Notes: generated from the letters alone by a model not told the origin. Counted from the stretch's first letter, positions 18,839-32,865 are shown. The stretch is 64,000 nt of DNA from Enterobacter kobei (GCF_018323985.1 NZ_AP024590.1:434001-498000); one strand, 5' to 3'. Made by a program: numbers and translations.

Positions 18839-20128
18839 TCACTGTTTGATTAGCTTAGCGTAATAGAAGCCATCACCCTCTTCCACACCCGGCAGATTCT
18901 GCTTGCCTGGATTATCCGGCGTGCCGGTAACGCTGAGCATTGCCCCCGGCGTGCGTGCCAGAAACGCGGCGATTTGCTGACTGTTCTCTTCCGGCAATAC
19001 GGAACAAGTGGCGTAGACCAGCGTGCCGCCAGGCTTAAGATGAGGCCAGATCGCATCCAGGATCTCTGCCTGTAACTGAGCGAGTTCAGCAATGTCACGA
19101 TCGCGACGTAGCCATTTAATGTCAGGATGACGGCGGATAACGCCTGTCGCCGAGCATGGCGCATCGAGCAGGATACGGTCAAACTGCTGCTCACCACACC
19201 ATTGTGCCGGGGTCCGCCCATTACCCTGCTTAACCTGTGCTTTCATGCCCAGACGTTTCAGGTTGTCATAGACGCGTGAAAGGCGTTTTTCATCGACATC
19301 AACTGCCAGCACGTGAGCTTCAGGCGCCACTTCAAGAATATGCGTCGTTTTGCCGCCAGGCGCTGCGCACAGATCGAGAATGTGTTCACCGTTTTCAGGT
19401 TCAAGGAAGGTCATGCACCCCTGCGCTGAAGCATCCTGTACGGTTACCCAACCTTCTTCAAAACCTGGCAGGGTATGAACAGGAGCAGGGGATTCAAGAC
19501 GCACCGCATCCGGATAGTCGGGGTGCGTAAAACCCTGTTGCCCGGACTCTTCGAGTAATGCCAGCAAGGCATCGCGTGAATGGTGATTGCGATTGACGCG
19601 TAGCCACATCGGCGGTCGTTGATTGTTCGCTTCGACGATCGCTTGCCACTGCTGCGGATACGCTTTACGCAGGCGACTCAGCAACCATTCGGGATGGAGG
19701 AAGCGGCTCTCACTGGTAGCGAATTCGGCCATCAGCGTTTCCTGCTGGCGCTGAAACTGACGAAGTACGCCGTTAATCAGACCTTTTAGCTGTGGCCTTT
19801 TTATTACCACCGCCCCTTCAACGGTTTCGGCAAGCGCGGCATGGGGGGGAATACGCGTGTGCAGGAGCTGATAAAACCCCACCATGATCAAATAATGGAT
19901 AGTGCGTTGTTTCCCGGTCATAGGACGCGACATCAATTTTGTGATGAGCCACTCCATCTGCGGCAGGGTACGCAGAACGCCAAAGCACAACTCCTGAAGC
20001 AGTGCTTTATCTTTATCGGATACTTTTTGTTGTAACAGTGGCAGGACATTACTGAGGGACTGGCCTTTCTCGACGACCTGTTCGATAGCCTGGGCTGCCA
20101 TGCTGCGTAAATTGATATTTTTTTTCAT
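18839..20128 (-). CDS. rsmB: 16S rRNA m5C967 methyltransferase RsmB
   Basis: RsmB (429 aa) makes 5-methylcytosine at 16S position 967. It has a NusB-like RNA-binding N-terminal domain (about 1-140) and a SAM-dependent catalytic domain with motif I DLCAAPGGKTTH, the DAPCSATGVIRR motif and the ATCSVLPEEN motif that holds the catalytic cysteine. The frame is open to a GTG at 20134, but the family start MKK places it at ATG 20128. No Shine-Dalgarno sequence is visible; the start lies right after a terminator-like hairpin, so it may depend on translational coupling with fmt. Confidence 0.95.
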   Translation of the reverse strand: MKKNINLRSMAAQAIEQVVEKGQSLSNVLPLLQQKVSDKDKALLQELCFGVLRTLPQMEWLITKLMSRPMTGKQRTIHYLIMVGFYQLLHTRIPPHAALAETVEGAVVIKRPQLKGLINGVLRQFQRQQETLMAEFATSESRFLHPEWLLSRLRKAYPQQWQAIVEANNQRPPMWLRVNRNHHSRDALLALLEESGQQGFTHPDYPDAVRLESPAPVHTLPGFEEGWVTVQDASAQGCMTFLEPENGEHILDLCAAPGGKTTHILEVAPEAHVLAVDVDEKRLSRVYDNLKRLGMKAQVKQGNGRTPAQWCGEQQFDRILLDAPCSATGVIRRHPDIKWLRRDRDIAELAQLQAEILDAIWPHLKPGGTLVYATCSVLPEENSQQIAAFLARTPGAMLSVTGTPDNPGKQNLPGVEEGDGFYYAKLIKQ

Positions 20129-20134
20129 AGCCAC

Positions 20135-20162
20135 AAAATAAAAATGCCCGGAAACACCGGGC
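20135..20162 (-). terminator. Terminator-like hairpin between fmt and rsmB
   Basis: On the minus strand a 6 bp stem GCCCGG / CCGGGC (20157-20162 with 20146-20151) is followed by ATTTTTATTTT and then directly by the rsmB start. It may attenuate transcription from fmt into rsmB-trkA. Confidence 0.55.
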
Positions 20163-20179
20163 TTGAGACGTTATGCTCG

Positions 20180-21127
<948 letters not shown>

Positions 21128-21141
21128 GTTGATTCTTGTCC

Positions 21142-21651
21142 TTAAGCCCGTGCGTTCAGGCGGTCGAGTTTTTCAACTTTCTGGCGAATACGTTGTTGCT
21201 TTAGCGGCGACAGATAATCAATAAACAGTTTACCGACCAGGTGATCCATTTCATGCTGAATACAGATCGCCAGCAGGCCATCCGCTTCCAGTTCAAACGG
21301 CTTACCGTCTCTGTCGAGCGCACGAATTTTTACTTTCTCTGCACGCGGAACCAGAGCGCGCTGCTCCGGGATCGACAGGCAGCCTTCCTCAATACCGGTT
21401 TCTCCGCTTTTTTCCAGCAGTTCCGGGTTGATTAAGACCAGGCGGCCATCGCGGTTTTCAGAGACGTCGATAACGATAATACGCTGATGAATATCAACCT
21501 GCGTTGCGGCAAGGCCGATACCCTCTTCGGCATACATGGTTTCGAACATATCATCAACGATACGCTGAATGTCTGCATTCACTTCTTTTACCGGTTCAGC
21601 GACTTTGCGAAGGCGCTCGTCCGGAATATGTAACACGTGCAAAACTGCCAT
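21142..21651 (-). CDS. def: Peptide deformylase
   Basis: Def (169 aa) removes the formyl group from nascent proteins at the ribosome. The three conserved motifs are intact: GIGLAATQ, EEGCLSIPE (metal-binding cysteine) and QHEMDHLVG (two metal-binding histidines and the catalytic glutamate). First gene of the def-fmt-rsmB-trkA operon, transcribed divergently from dprA across a 128 bp spacer. Confidence 0.98.
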   Translation of the reverse strand: MAVLHVLHIPDERLRKVAEPVKEVNADIQRIVDDMFETMYAEEGIGLAATQVDIHQRIIVIDVSENRDGRLVLINPELLEKSGETGIEEGCLSIPEQRALVPRAEKVKIRALDRDGKPFELEADGLLAICIQHEMDHLVGKLFIDYLSPLKQQRIRQKVEKLDRLNARA

Positions 21652-21779
21652 AAATATCCAGAGTTGTGTTCAGGAGTAGAAAACATTATTCCTCCTATTC
21701 TAGACAAATCCCCCACTGATTGACAGCATCAGTGACCAATCGCAAAAATTGCTGAGACTGCCTGTGGCAAGGGGAAAGG

Positions 21780-22904
21780 ATGACTCTGACAGAGATTTGG
21801 TTGCGCTTGATCCAGGTGGGTGATCTGTATGGCGACAAGATGCTTAATGCCGCCCAGTGTTTACTGCGTAACCCGGATAACATAACGCCAGCACTGTATC
21901 AGGCTGGCCTGACGGCCCGGCAGATCGCCAGGTTTCAGGCACTGACTGCGCGTGAAGTTGAAAACAGCCTGGCGTGGCTTGAGGCACCGGATCACCATCT
22001 GTTGCTTGCCAGTGATGTGGCTTTCCCGCCACAGTTGCGGGCCATTGAGGATTATCCTGGGGCACTCTTTGTCGAAGGCGATCCTGCCATCCTGACATCG
22101 CCACAGTTAGGGGTTGTCGGCAGCCGGGCACATTCCTGGTATGGCGAGCGATGGGGCCGTCAGTTATGTGAACAGCTCGTTCATTATGGCATGACGATTA
22201 CCAGCGGTCTGGCGCTGGGGATCGACAGCATCGCCCACCGCGCCGCACTGGATGCCAGGGGTAAAACTATCGCTGTGCTGGGTAACGGTTTATACAGCGT
22301 CTATCCAAAGCGACATCGCACGCTTGCCGCCTCGATTGTAGCCTCAGGCGGTGCGCTGATCTCGGAGTTTCCTTTATCAGCTGTACCCTGGTCCGCTAAT
22401 TTTCCGCGACGAAACCGAATTATCAGCGGCCTGAGTCGCGGCGTACTGGTGGTGGAAGCGGCGCTTAAAAGCGGTTCTCTTGTTACGGCACGCTGTGCCC
22501 TTGAGCAGGGACGTGAGGTTTATGCTCTGCCGGGACCACTGGGTAATCCGGGTTGTGAAGGTCCGCATAGCCTCATCAAACAGGGGGCTACGCTGGTCAC
22601 CTGTGCAGAAGACATCCTGGAAAATTTACAATATGGGCTACATTGGGTGCCAGATCACAGCGATAACGTAATTAATTCTCCAGAACCGGATAACCCGGCA
22701 TTGCCATTTCCTGAGCTCCTGGCTAACGTAGGAGATGAGGTAACACCTGTTGACGTCGTCGCTGAACGTGCCGGCCAACCTGTGCCAGTGATTGTGGCTC
22801 AGCTACTCGAACTGGAGTTAGCAGGATGGATCGCAGTTGTACCCGGCGGCTATGTCCGATTGAGGAGGGCAAGCCATGTTCGACGTACTAATGTATTTGT
22901 TTGA
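21780..22904 (+). CDS. dprA: DNA-processing protein DprA (Smf)
   Basis: DprA (374 aa) binds single-stranded DNA and loads RecA during uptake of DNA. A SAM-like N-terminal domain is followed by the Rossmann-like core with VVGSRAHSWYGERWG, GLALGIDSIAHRAAL and RRNRIISGLSRGVLVVEA, then a winged-helix C-terminal domain. The family length matches. Its role in enterobacteria is not well established since most are not naturally competent in the laboratory. The C-terminus overlaps smg by 29 bp in another frame. Confidence 0.95.
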   Translation: MTLTEIWLRLIQVGDLYGDKMLNAAQCLLRNPDNITPALYQAGLTARQIARFQALTAREVENSLAWLEAPDHHLLLASDVAFPPQLRAIEDYPGALFVEGDPAILTSPQLGVVGSRAHSWYGERWGRQLCEQLVHYGMTITSGLALGIDSIAHRAALDARGKTIAVLGNGLYSVYPKRHRTLAASIVASGGALISEFPLSAVPWSANFPRRNRIISGLSRGVLVVEAALKSGSLVTARCALEQGREVYALPGPLGNPGCEGPHSLIKQGATLVTCAEDILENLQYGLHWVPDHSDNVINSPEPDNPALPFPELLANVGDEVTPVDVVAERAGQPVPVIVAQLLELELAGWIAVVPGGYVRLRRASHVRRTNVFV

Positions 22905-23349
22905 GACTTACATCCACAACGAAGCGGAATTACGCGTGGATCAGGACAAACTGGAGTCAGATCTGACGGACGCTGGTTTTGATCGTGAGGACATTTACAA
23001 CGCGTTATTGTGGCTTGAAAAGCTCGCTGATTATCAGGAAGGCCTCGCCGAACCGATGCAGCTTGCTTCAGACCCACTCTCTGTTCGTATCTATACCGCA
23101 GAAGAGTGTGAAAGGCTGGATGCCAGTTGCCGGGGATTCTTGTTATTCCTGGAGCAGATTCAGGTGCTAAACCTCGAAACGCGAGAAATGGTCATTGAAC
23201 GCGTGCTGGCGCTGGATACCGCAGAGTTCGATCTGGAAGATCTAAAATGGGTCATTCTGATGGTGCTGTTTAATATCCCTGGATGTGAAAACGCCTATCA
23301 GCAGATGGAAGAATTACTCTTTGAAGTGAATGAAGGTATGCTGCACTAA
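22876..23349 (+). CDS. smg: DUF494 family protein Smg
   Basis: This 157 aa protein belongs to the DUF494/Smg family, conserved beside dprA in many gammaproteobacteria; no biochemical function is known to me. The sequence is acidic, starts MFDVLMYLFETYIHNEAELR and has no membrane segment. A GAGG ribosome binding site lies within the end of dprA, and the 29 bp overlap indicates co-translation. Confidence 0.93.
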   Translation: MFDVLMYLFETYIHNEAELRVDQDKLESDLTDAGFDREDIYNALLWLEKLADYQEGLAEPMQLASDPLSVRIYTAEECERLDASCRGFLLFLEQIQVLNLETREMVIERVLALDTAEFDLEDLKWVILMVLFNIPGCENAYQQMEELLFEVNEGMLH

Positions 23350-23376
23350 ATCATCATTGCAGCAGCAAGAGTTGTT

Positions 23377-23934
23377 ATGGCCAAATCAGCACTGTTCTCG
23401 GTGCCTAATCAGGAGCCCTGTCCACAATGTGGGGCTCAGCTTGTTATTCGTTCCGGGAAGCACGGACCCTTCCTTGGTTGCTCCCACTACCCGGAGTGCG
23501 ATTTTGTTCGCCCGCTAAAAAGTCAGGCTGACGGTCATATCGTGAAAGTTCTGGAGGGGCAGCTATGTCCGCTCTGTGGGGCTGAACTGGTGTTGCGCCA
23601 GGGGCGGTACGGCATGTTTATCGGCTGTAGTCATTATCCCGCTTGTGAACACACAGAACTCATTGATAAACCGGATGATACCGCCATCACCTGTCCACAG
23701 TGTCAGGCTGGCCATCTGGTGCAACGTCGCTCTCGTTACGGCAAAACCTTTTATTCCTGCGATGGTTACCCAGACTGTCAGTTCGTCATCAATTTCAAAC
23801 CTATTGCTGGTGTGTGTCCTGCCTGCCAGTATCCGTTACTCATCGAAAAGAAAACCGCGCAGGGCATTAAACGCTTCTGTGCCAGTAAACAATGTGGAAA
23901 GCCGGTTCCGGCGGAATTAAACAGTGAAGAATAA
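23377..23934 (+). CDS. yrdD: Topoisomerase-type zinc finger protein YrdD
   Basis: YrdD (185 aa) consists almost entirely of zinc-finger modules of the type found at the C-terminus of topoisomerase I. Successive C4 units can be seen, such as CPQCGAQLVIRSGKHGPFLGC, CPLCGAELVLRQGRYGMFIGC and CPQCQAGHLVQRR with a second pair CDGYPDC, then a last CPACQYP unit. It probably binds nucleic acid. It is upstream of and overlaps tsaC by 11 bp. Confidence 0.92.
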   Translation: MAKSALFSVPNQEPCPQCGAQLVIRSGKHGPFLGCSHYPECDFVRPLKSQADGHIVKVLEGQLCPLCGAELVLRQGRYGMFIGCSHYPACEHTELIDKPDDTAITCPQCQAGHLVQRRSRYGKTFYSCDGYPDCQFVINFKPIAGVCPACQYPLLIEKKTAQGIKRFCASKQCGKPVPAELNSEE

Positions 23935-24496
23935 CCTGCAATCAGATGTTATCGCTCATGCGGTGGCAGTACTGAATAATAAAGAAGTCATCGCTTATCC
24001 CACAGAAGCTGTTTTTGGTGTCGGTTGTGATCCCGACAGCGAGATAGCAGTTCAGCGTCTGCTTGAATTAAAGCAACGGCCAGTCGAAAAGGGATTGATC
24101 CTTATCGCAGCCAGTTTTGAGCAGCTCAAACCTTATATCGACGACAGCACCCTTAATGAATCGCAGCGTGAGGCCGTGTTTGCCAGCTGGCCCGGGCCGG
24201 TGACGTTCGTTTTTCCGGCACGAGCAACTACACCACGCTGGTTAACAGGGCGTTTTAATACGCTCGCCGTGCGTGTCACCGATCATCCACTGGTGGTGGC
24301 TCTGTGCGAGGCTTATGGTAAACCGCTGGTCTCTACCAGTGCCAATCTGACGGGATTACCCCCTTGTCGCACGACGCAGGAAGTACGTGCACAGTTCGGT
24401 GATGATTTCCCGGTAGTGGAAGGCGAAACCGGTGGGCGTAAGAACCCTTCCGAAATCCGCGATGCGCTGTCCGGTGAGCGCTTCCGACAGGGGTGA
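23924..24496 (+). CDS. tsaC: Threonylcarbamoyl-AMP synthase TsaC
   Basis: TsaC (190 aa; formerly YrdC/RimN) makes threonylcarbamoyl-AMP from threonine, bicarbonate and ATP, the first step of t6A37 in ANN-decoding tRNAs, which include the tRNA-Ile and tRNA-Thr genes encoded in this window. The SUA5/YrdC core is intact: AYPTEAVFGVGCD, LKQRPVEKGLILIA, and PLVSTSANLTG. It starts with GTG inside the end of yrdD. Confidence 0.96.
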   Translation: MKNNLQSDVIAHAVAVLNNKEVIAYPTEAVFGVGCDPDSEIAVQRLLELKQRPVEKGLILIAASFEQLKPYIDDSTLNESQREAVFASWPGPVTFVFPARATTPRWLTGRFNTLAVRVTDHPLVVALCEAYGKPLVSTSANLTGLPPCRTTQEVRAQFGDDFPVVEGETGGRKNPSEIRDALSGERFRQG

Positions 24497-24499
24497 TAT

Positions 24500-25318
24500 A
24501 TGGAAAGCTATGCCGTCTTTGGTAACCCGATTGCTCACAGTAAATCTCCTTTTATCCATCAGCAATTTGCGCAGCAGTTGCGCATTGATCATCCCTATGG
24601 TCGCGTACTGGCGCCGGTGGATGACTTCATAAATACGCTGAATGCGTTTTTTGCTGCTGGTGGAAAGGGCGCAAATATCACGGTTCCTTTTAAAGAAGAG
24701 GCGTTTGCCCGTGCGGATGCGTTGACGGAGCGTGCGGCGCTGGCAGGGGCAGTCAATACCCTTAAACGCCTGGAGGATGGCCGTTTGCTGGGCGACAATA
24801 CGGATGGCACGGGGCTGTTGAGCGATCTTGAGAGACTGGGATTTATTAAGCCAGGCTTTCGCATTTTGTTGATAGGTGCGGGTGGCGCTGCGCGGGGCGT
24901 TTTGCTGCCTTTACTGTCGCTGGGGTGCACGGTAACCATTACCAACCGTACTTTTTCACGTGCGGATGCGCTGGCAAACGTCTTTAAGCATACTGGCAGC
25001 GTGAAGGCGGTGGCGATCGATCACCTTGCCGATCATAAATTTGATCTGATCATCAATGCCACATCAAGCGGTATCAGCGGTGAGATCCCGGCGATCCCGA
25101 CGTCACTTGTTCATCCACAGGTGTACTGTTACGACATGTTCTATCAAAAAGGAAATACGCCGTTTCTGGACTGGTGTGAACAGCATGGGGCAAAGCAATG
25201 TGCTGATGGGGTAGGTATGCTGGTGTCGCAGGCCGCCCATGCGGTTCTGCTGTGGCATGGCGTATTACCGGAAACCGCAGCGGTGATTAATCAACTTAAG
25301 CAGGAAATAGCGCAGTGA
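24500..25318 (+). CDS. aroE: Shikimate dehydrogenase AroE
   Basis: AroE (272 aa) reduces 3-dehydroshikimate to shikimate with NADPH. Catalytic residues are present in NITVPFKEEA (Lys65) and DNTDGTG (Asp102), and the NADP-binding Rossmann motif GAGGAARGV with the basic NRTFSRAD strand follows. AroQ, two steps earlier in effect (dehydroquinase), is encoded at 55 kb. It begins 4 bp after tsaC and overlaps yrdB by 4 bp. Confidence 0.98.
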   Translation: MESYAVFGNPIAHSKSPFIHQQFAQQLRIDHPYGRVLAPVDDFINTLNAFFAAGGKGANITVPFKEEAFARADALTERAALAGAVNTLKRLEDGRLLGDNTDGTGLLSDLERLGFIKPGFRILLIGAGGAARGVLLPLLSLGCTVTITNRTFSRADALANVFKHTGSVKAVAIDHLADHKFDLIINATSSGISGEIPAIPTSLVHPQVYCYDMFYQKGNTPFLDWCEQHGAKQCADGVGMLVSQAAHAVLLWHGVLPETAAVINQLKQEIAQ

Positions 25319-25572
25319 ATCAGGCTATCCAGTTTCCGGATCGTGAAGAGTGGCGTGCTGAACTGCAGGCGGTATGCTTTCCGGTCCTGGTAAACGGTAT
25401 GCAGCTCACCTGTGCAATAAAAGGGAGTTCGCTGGCGTACCGTTATCAGGGTAGTACGCCAGAACAGTGGTTAGCGCTTTTCCAGGCTAACCGCTGGGAT
25501 ATAGAAGAAGAGGCCGAGCAGCTACTCCGTGAACAGCAAGAAGACGATCAGGGCTGGCTCTGGCTACCCTGA
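25315..25572 (+). CDS. yrdB: DUF1488 family protein YrdB
   Basis: An 85 aa small protein of the DUF1488 family, of unknown function. It uses a GTG start in the GTGA overlap with the aroE stop. It is rich in acidic residues and tryptophans, with no signal or membrane segment. The last 25 bp overlap the convergent yrdA. Confidence 0.9.
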   Translation: MNQAIQFPDREEWRAELQAVCFPVLVNGMQLTCAIKGSSLAYRYQGSTPEQWLALFQANRWDIEEEAEQLLREQQEDDQGWLWLP

Positions 25573-26102
25573 GCCAGATAGTCGTCTTTCCATTTGACGT
25601 AGTTACTGGCTGAATATTTCAGACCGTCAATTTCCGCCTCTGTTAAGGGGCGGATCTGTTTAACGGGGCTGCCTAAATAGAGATAACCCGTTTCAAGCCG
25701 TTTGTTTTGTGGAACCAGACTACCTGCTCCAATCATCACATCGTCTTCTACAACAACACCGTCCAACAGAATCGATCCCATTCCGACCAGCACGCGATTG
25801 CCAATGGTGCAGCCGTGCAGCATAACTTTATGCCCGACGGTGACGTCTTCCCCGATAACCAGTGGATTACCTTCCGGCTTATAAGCCGACTTATGGGTCA
25901 CGTGCAGCACGCTGCCGTCCTGAATATTGCTGCGAGCGCCTATCTCGACATAATTGACGTCGCCGCGGATGGCGACAAGCGGCCAGATCCCCACGTCATC
26001 AGCCATTCTGACATCTCCAATGACGACGCTGGTGGTATCAATCATTACGCGTTGCCCCACTTTCGGGAACAGATCCTTATAAGGACGTAAGACAGCAGAC
26101 AT
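25548..26102 (-). CDS. yrdA: Gamma-carbonic anhydrase-like protein YrdA
   Basis: YrdA (184 aa) is a left-handed beta-helix protein of the gamma-class carbonic anhydrase family. Hexapeptide repeats run from about residue 20 to 140, with candidate metal histidines in HVTHKS and VGHKVMLHG. Whether enterobacterial YrdA has carbonic anhydrase activity is unsettled. I start at 26102, where the family begins MSAVLRPYKDLF; the frame extends 15 codons upstream without homology. Confidence 0.93.
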   Translation of the reverse strand: MSAVLRPYKDLFPKVGQRVMIDTTSVVIGDVRMADDVGIWPLVAIRGDVNYVEIGARSNIQDGSVLHVTHKSAYKPEGNPLVIGEDVTVGHKVMLHGCTIGNRVLVGMGSILLDGVVVEDDVMIGAGSLVPQNKRLETGYLYLGSPVKQIRPLTEAEIDGLKYSASNYVKWKDDYLAQGSQSQP

Positions 26103-26255
26103 AAATACCTCAGTATTTGTGAAGGGTAATGGTGACTTTGGGTCCATTATTAGCGTGGCGCAAGCCTTTTACGCGTCAAAATTTAAGCAGATCGAACAGG
26201 ATCACAGCGATAAGAATGAAAAAACAACACTCAGAAAAAAAGATCCAAAAAAGGC

Positions 26256-26283
26256 TTGTGCAAAAAAATGGGATCCCTATAAT
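26256..26283 (+). promoter_or_regulatory. rRNA promoter P1
   Basis: TTGTGC (26256-26261) and TATAAT (26278-26283) with the 16 bp spacer and GC-rich discriminator (GCGCCTC) typical of rrn P1, which is under ppGpp/DksA and Fis control. Confidence 0.9.
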
Positions 26284-26376
26284 GCGCCTCCACTGACACG
26301 GAACAACGGCTTACAGGCCAGCGGGTCAGAAGGTCTTCCCCCGGGAATGACCGGCAGAGAAAAGCAAAATAATCGC

Positions 26377-26404
26377 TTGACTCTGAACGAGGAAAACGTA
26401 ATAT
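26377..26404 (+). promoter_or_regulatory. rRNA promoter P2
   Basis: TTGACT (26377-26382) and TAATAT (26399-26404), 16 bp apart, about 120 bp downstream of P1, the usual P1-P2 spacing. Confidence 0.85.
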
Positions 26405-26442
26405 ACGGGACCTCGCGACACAGCGCTAAAGCGCGTCGCAAC

Positions 26443-26454
26443 TGCTCTTTAACA
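26443..26454 (+). promoter_or_regulatory. rRNA leader boxA antiterminator
   Basis: TGCTCTTTAACA matches boxA, which binds NusB-S10. It follows P2 and precedes 16S. Confidence 0.88.
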
Positions 26455-26586
26455 ATTTATCAGACAATCTGTGTGGGCACTCAAGGACATGGATTCTTAA
26501 ACGTCTTCGGACGCTAAATGAATACCAAGTCTCTGGAGTGAACATACGTAATTCATTACGAAGTTTAATTCACGAGCATCAAACTT

Positions 26587-28126
<1,540 letters not shown>

Positions 28127-28197
28127 CCTGAAAGAACCTGCCTTGCAGTGTCCACACAGATTGTCTGATAGAAAATAAAGCAGTAAGAAATCTCTGC

Positions 28198-28274
<77 letters not shown>

Positions 28275-28348
28275 AATTCCTCCTGATACTGCGTTGTAAA
28301 ACGCCCTGTCTCAGAAAGAATACCGGTAACGAGATTTGCAATTACGAT

Positions 28349-28424
28349 GGGGTTATAGCTCAGCTGGGAGAGCGCCTGCCTTGCACGCAGGAGGTCTGCG
28401 GTTCGATCCCGCATAGCTCCACCA
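28349..28424 (+). tRNA. tRNA-Ala (TGC anticodon)
   Basis: 76 nt gene with anticodon loop CTTGCAC and encoded CCA; the G3-U70 identity pair for alanyl-tRNA synthetase is present. The acceptor stem has T5-G68 where I recall C5-G68 in E. coli. Corresponds to alaU. Confidence 0.98.
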
Positions 28425-28487
28425 TCCTTTACTGCTGAAAACAAGAAAACTTCAGAGTGTACCTGCGAAGGTGCGCTGCGAAGTTTT

Positions 28488-28499
28488 GCTCTTTAAAAA
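28488..28499 (+). promoter_or_regulatory. Spacer boxA before 23S
   Basis: TGCTCTTTAAAA, the second boxA of the operon, placed between tRNA-Ala and 23S as in E. coli. Confidence 0.8.
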
Positions 28500-28622
28500 T
28501 CTGGATCAAGCTGAAAATTGAAACGACACACTGTTTCTTTTCTCCGTAATAAGAAAAGAAAAACGGTGTGTTCGAGTCTCTCAAATTTTTGCAATCAGAA
28601 GTGAAACATCTTCGGGTTGTGA

Positions 28623-31531
<2,909 letters not shown>

Positions 31532-31621
31532 ACAACGCCGAAGATGTTTTGGCGAATTTGAGAGATTTTCAGCTGATACAGATTACTGTTTAATGCCGCA
31601 GGGCGTTAGACGAACAGAATT

Positions 31622-31741
31622 TGCCTGGCGGCACTAGCGCGGCGGTCCCACCTGACCCCATGCCGAACTCAGAAGTGAAACGCCGTAGCGCCGATGGTAG
31701 TGTGGGGTCTCCCCATGCGAGAGTAGGGAACTGCCAGGCAT
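31622..31741 (+). rRNA. rrf: 5S ribosomal RNA, first copy
   Basis: 120 nt, TGCCTGGCGGC to GCCAGGCAT, directly downstream of 23S. Helix I pair 10-110 is G-C. Confidence 0.98.
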
Positions 31742-31753
31742 CAAATTAAGCGT

Positions 31754-31829
31754 GCTGATATGGCTCAGTTGGTAGAGCGCACCCTTGGTAAGGGTGAGGT
31801 CCCCAGTTCGACTCTGGGTATCAGCACCA
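31754..31829 (+). tRNA. tRNA-Thr (GGT anticodon)
   Basis: 76 nt gene, GCTGATATGGCTCAG start, anticodon loop TTGGTAA, encoded CCA. Lies between the two 5S genes like thrV of rrnD. Confidence 0.98.
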
Positions 31830-31869
31830 GTTTTAAAGCGGTTGATAGTTCGGCACTTAGAAAAGAATT

Positions 31870-31989
31870 TGCCTGGCGACACTAGCGCGGCGGTCCCACC
31901 TGACCCCATGCCGAACTCAGAAGTGAAACGCCGTAGCGCCGATGGTAGTGTGGGGTCTCCCCATGCGAGAGTAGGGAATTGCCAGGCAT
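31870..31989 (+). rRNA. rrf: 5S ribosomal RNA, second copy
   Basis: 120 nt copy distal to tRNA-Thr, corresponding to rrfF. It differs from the first copy at only two positions, 10 (A) and 110 (T), which pair with each other. Confidence 0.98.
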
Positions 31990-31999
31990 CAAATAAAGC

Positions 32000-32029
32000 A
32001 AAAAGCCCAGTCGAAAGACTGGGCTTTTT
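32000..32029 (+). terminator. rRNA operon terminator
   Basis: 13 bp perfect stem (32000-32012 with 32017-32029) with a GAAA loop, A-run and T-run flanks. It is symmetric, so it may also stop transcription coming from yhdZ on the other strand. Confidence 0.92.
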
Positions 32030-32098
32030 GCTATGTATTTCTTTTGAAAACACAGCACAGCTGCTGACAAGGCCAACTGTGCTGCAATGAACTGCAAA

Positions 32099-32857
32099 TT
32101 AATGGATCACCTGCGATAAAAACGCTCTCGTACGCTCTGATTTGGGGTTAGCGAAGAACGCGTCTGGCGGTGCTTGCTCAACGATTTCGCCGCGATCCAT
32201 AAAGATCACCCGGTCTGCAACGGTGCGGGCAAAGCCCATCTCATGGGTTACGCAGAGCATGGTCATGCCCGACTCGGCCAGACCAATCATCGTATCCAGC
32301 ACTTCTTTAACCATTTCAGGATCGAGGGCCGAAGTGGGCTCATCGAAAAGCATGATTTTTGGCTTCATACACAGCGAGCGGGCAATAGCCACGCGCTGCT
32401 GCTGTCCTCCGGATATCTGCCCCGGAAATTTATGCGCATGTTCAGCGATGCGCACACGTTCCAGGTAATGCATCGCCAGGGCTTCCGCCTCCTTCTTCGG
32501 CATTTTACGTACCCAAATCGGTGCCAGCGTGCAGTTCTGCAGAACGGTCAAATGCGGAAACAGGTTAAAGTGCTGAAACACCATTCCTACTTCCTGGCGC
32601 ACCTTTTCGATATTACGAATGTCTTCGTTAAGCTCAATACCATCCACGACAATCCGGCCTTGCTGATGCTCTTCCAGATGATTGATACAGCGGATGGTAG
32701 TGGATTTCCCCGAACCCGACGGACCGCAAAGGACGATACGTTCACCTTGTTTGACCTGCAGGTTAATATCTTTCAGTACATGAAACTGCCCGTACCATTT
32801 ATTCACCTTGTCGAGGGTAATCATCGCATCGTCAGACTGCATAATTGTATTGCTCAT
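32099..32857 (-). CDS. yhdZ: Polar amino acid ABC transporter ATPase YhdZ
   Basis: YhdZ (252 aa) is the ATP-binding subunit of an AapJQMP-type general amino acid importer. Walker A GPSGSGKST is at 45-53, signature SGGQQ at 149-153 and Walker B IMLFDEP at 168-174, followed by the H-loop VTHEMGFA. It is the last gene of yhdWXYZ, 8 bp after yhdY, and runs towards the rRNA operon terminator. Confidence 0.95.
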   Translation of the reverse strand: MSNTIMQSDDAMITLDKVNKWYGQFHVLKDINLQVKQGERIVLCGPSGSGKSTTIRCINHLEEHQQGRIVVDGIELNEDIRNIEKVRQEVGMVFQHFNLFPHLTVLQNCTLAPIWVRKMPKKEAEALAMHYLERVRIAEHAHKFPGQISGGQQQRVAIARSLCMKPKIMLFDEPTSALDPEMVKEVLDTMIGLAESGMTMLCVTHEMGFARTVADRVIFMDRGEIVEQAPPDAFFANPKSERTRAFLSQVIH

Positions 32858-32865
32858 GTTTTTCC

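Larger units (their letters stand above)
26103..26586 (+). promoter_or_regulatory. rrnD-type promoter and leader region
   Basis: No protein gene is supported in these 484 bp. The stretch 26160-26255 is A/T-rich with A-tracts, as expected for the UP element and Fis sites upstream of rrn P1. P1, P2, a boxB-like stem (near 26422-26437) and boxA follow. The rest is the rRNA leader used in antitermination and 16S processing. Confidence 0.85.
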
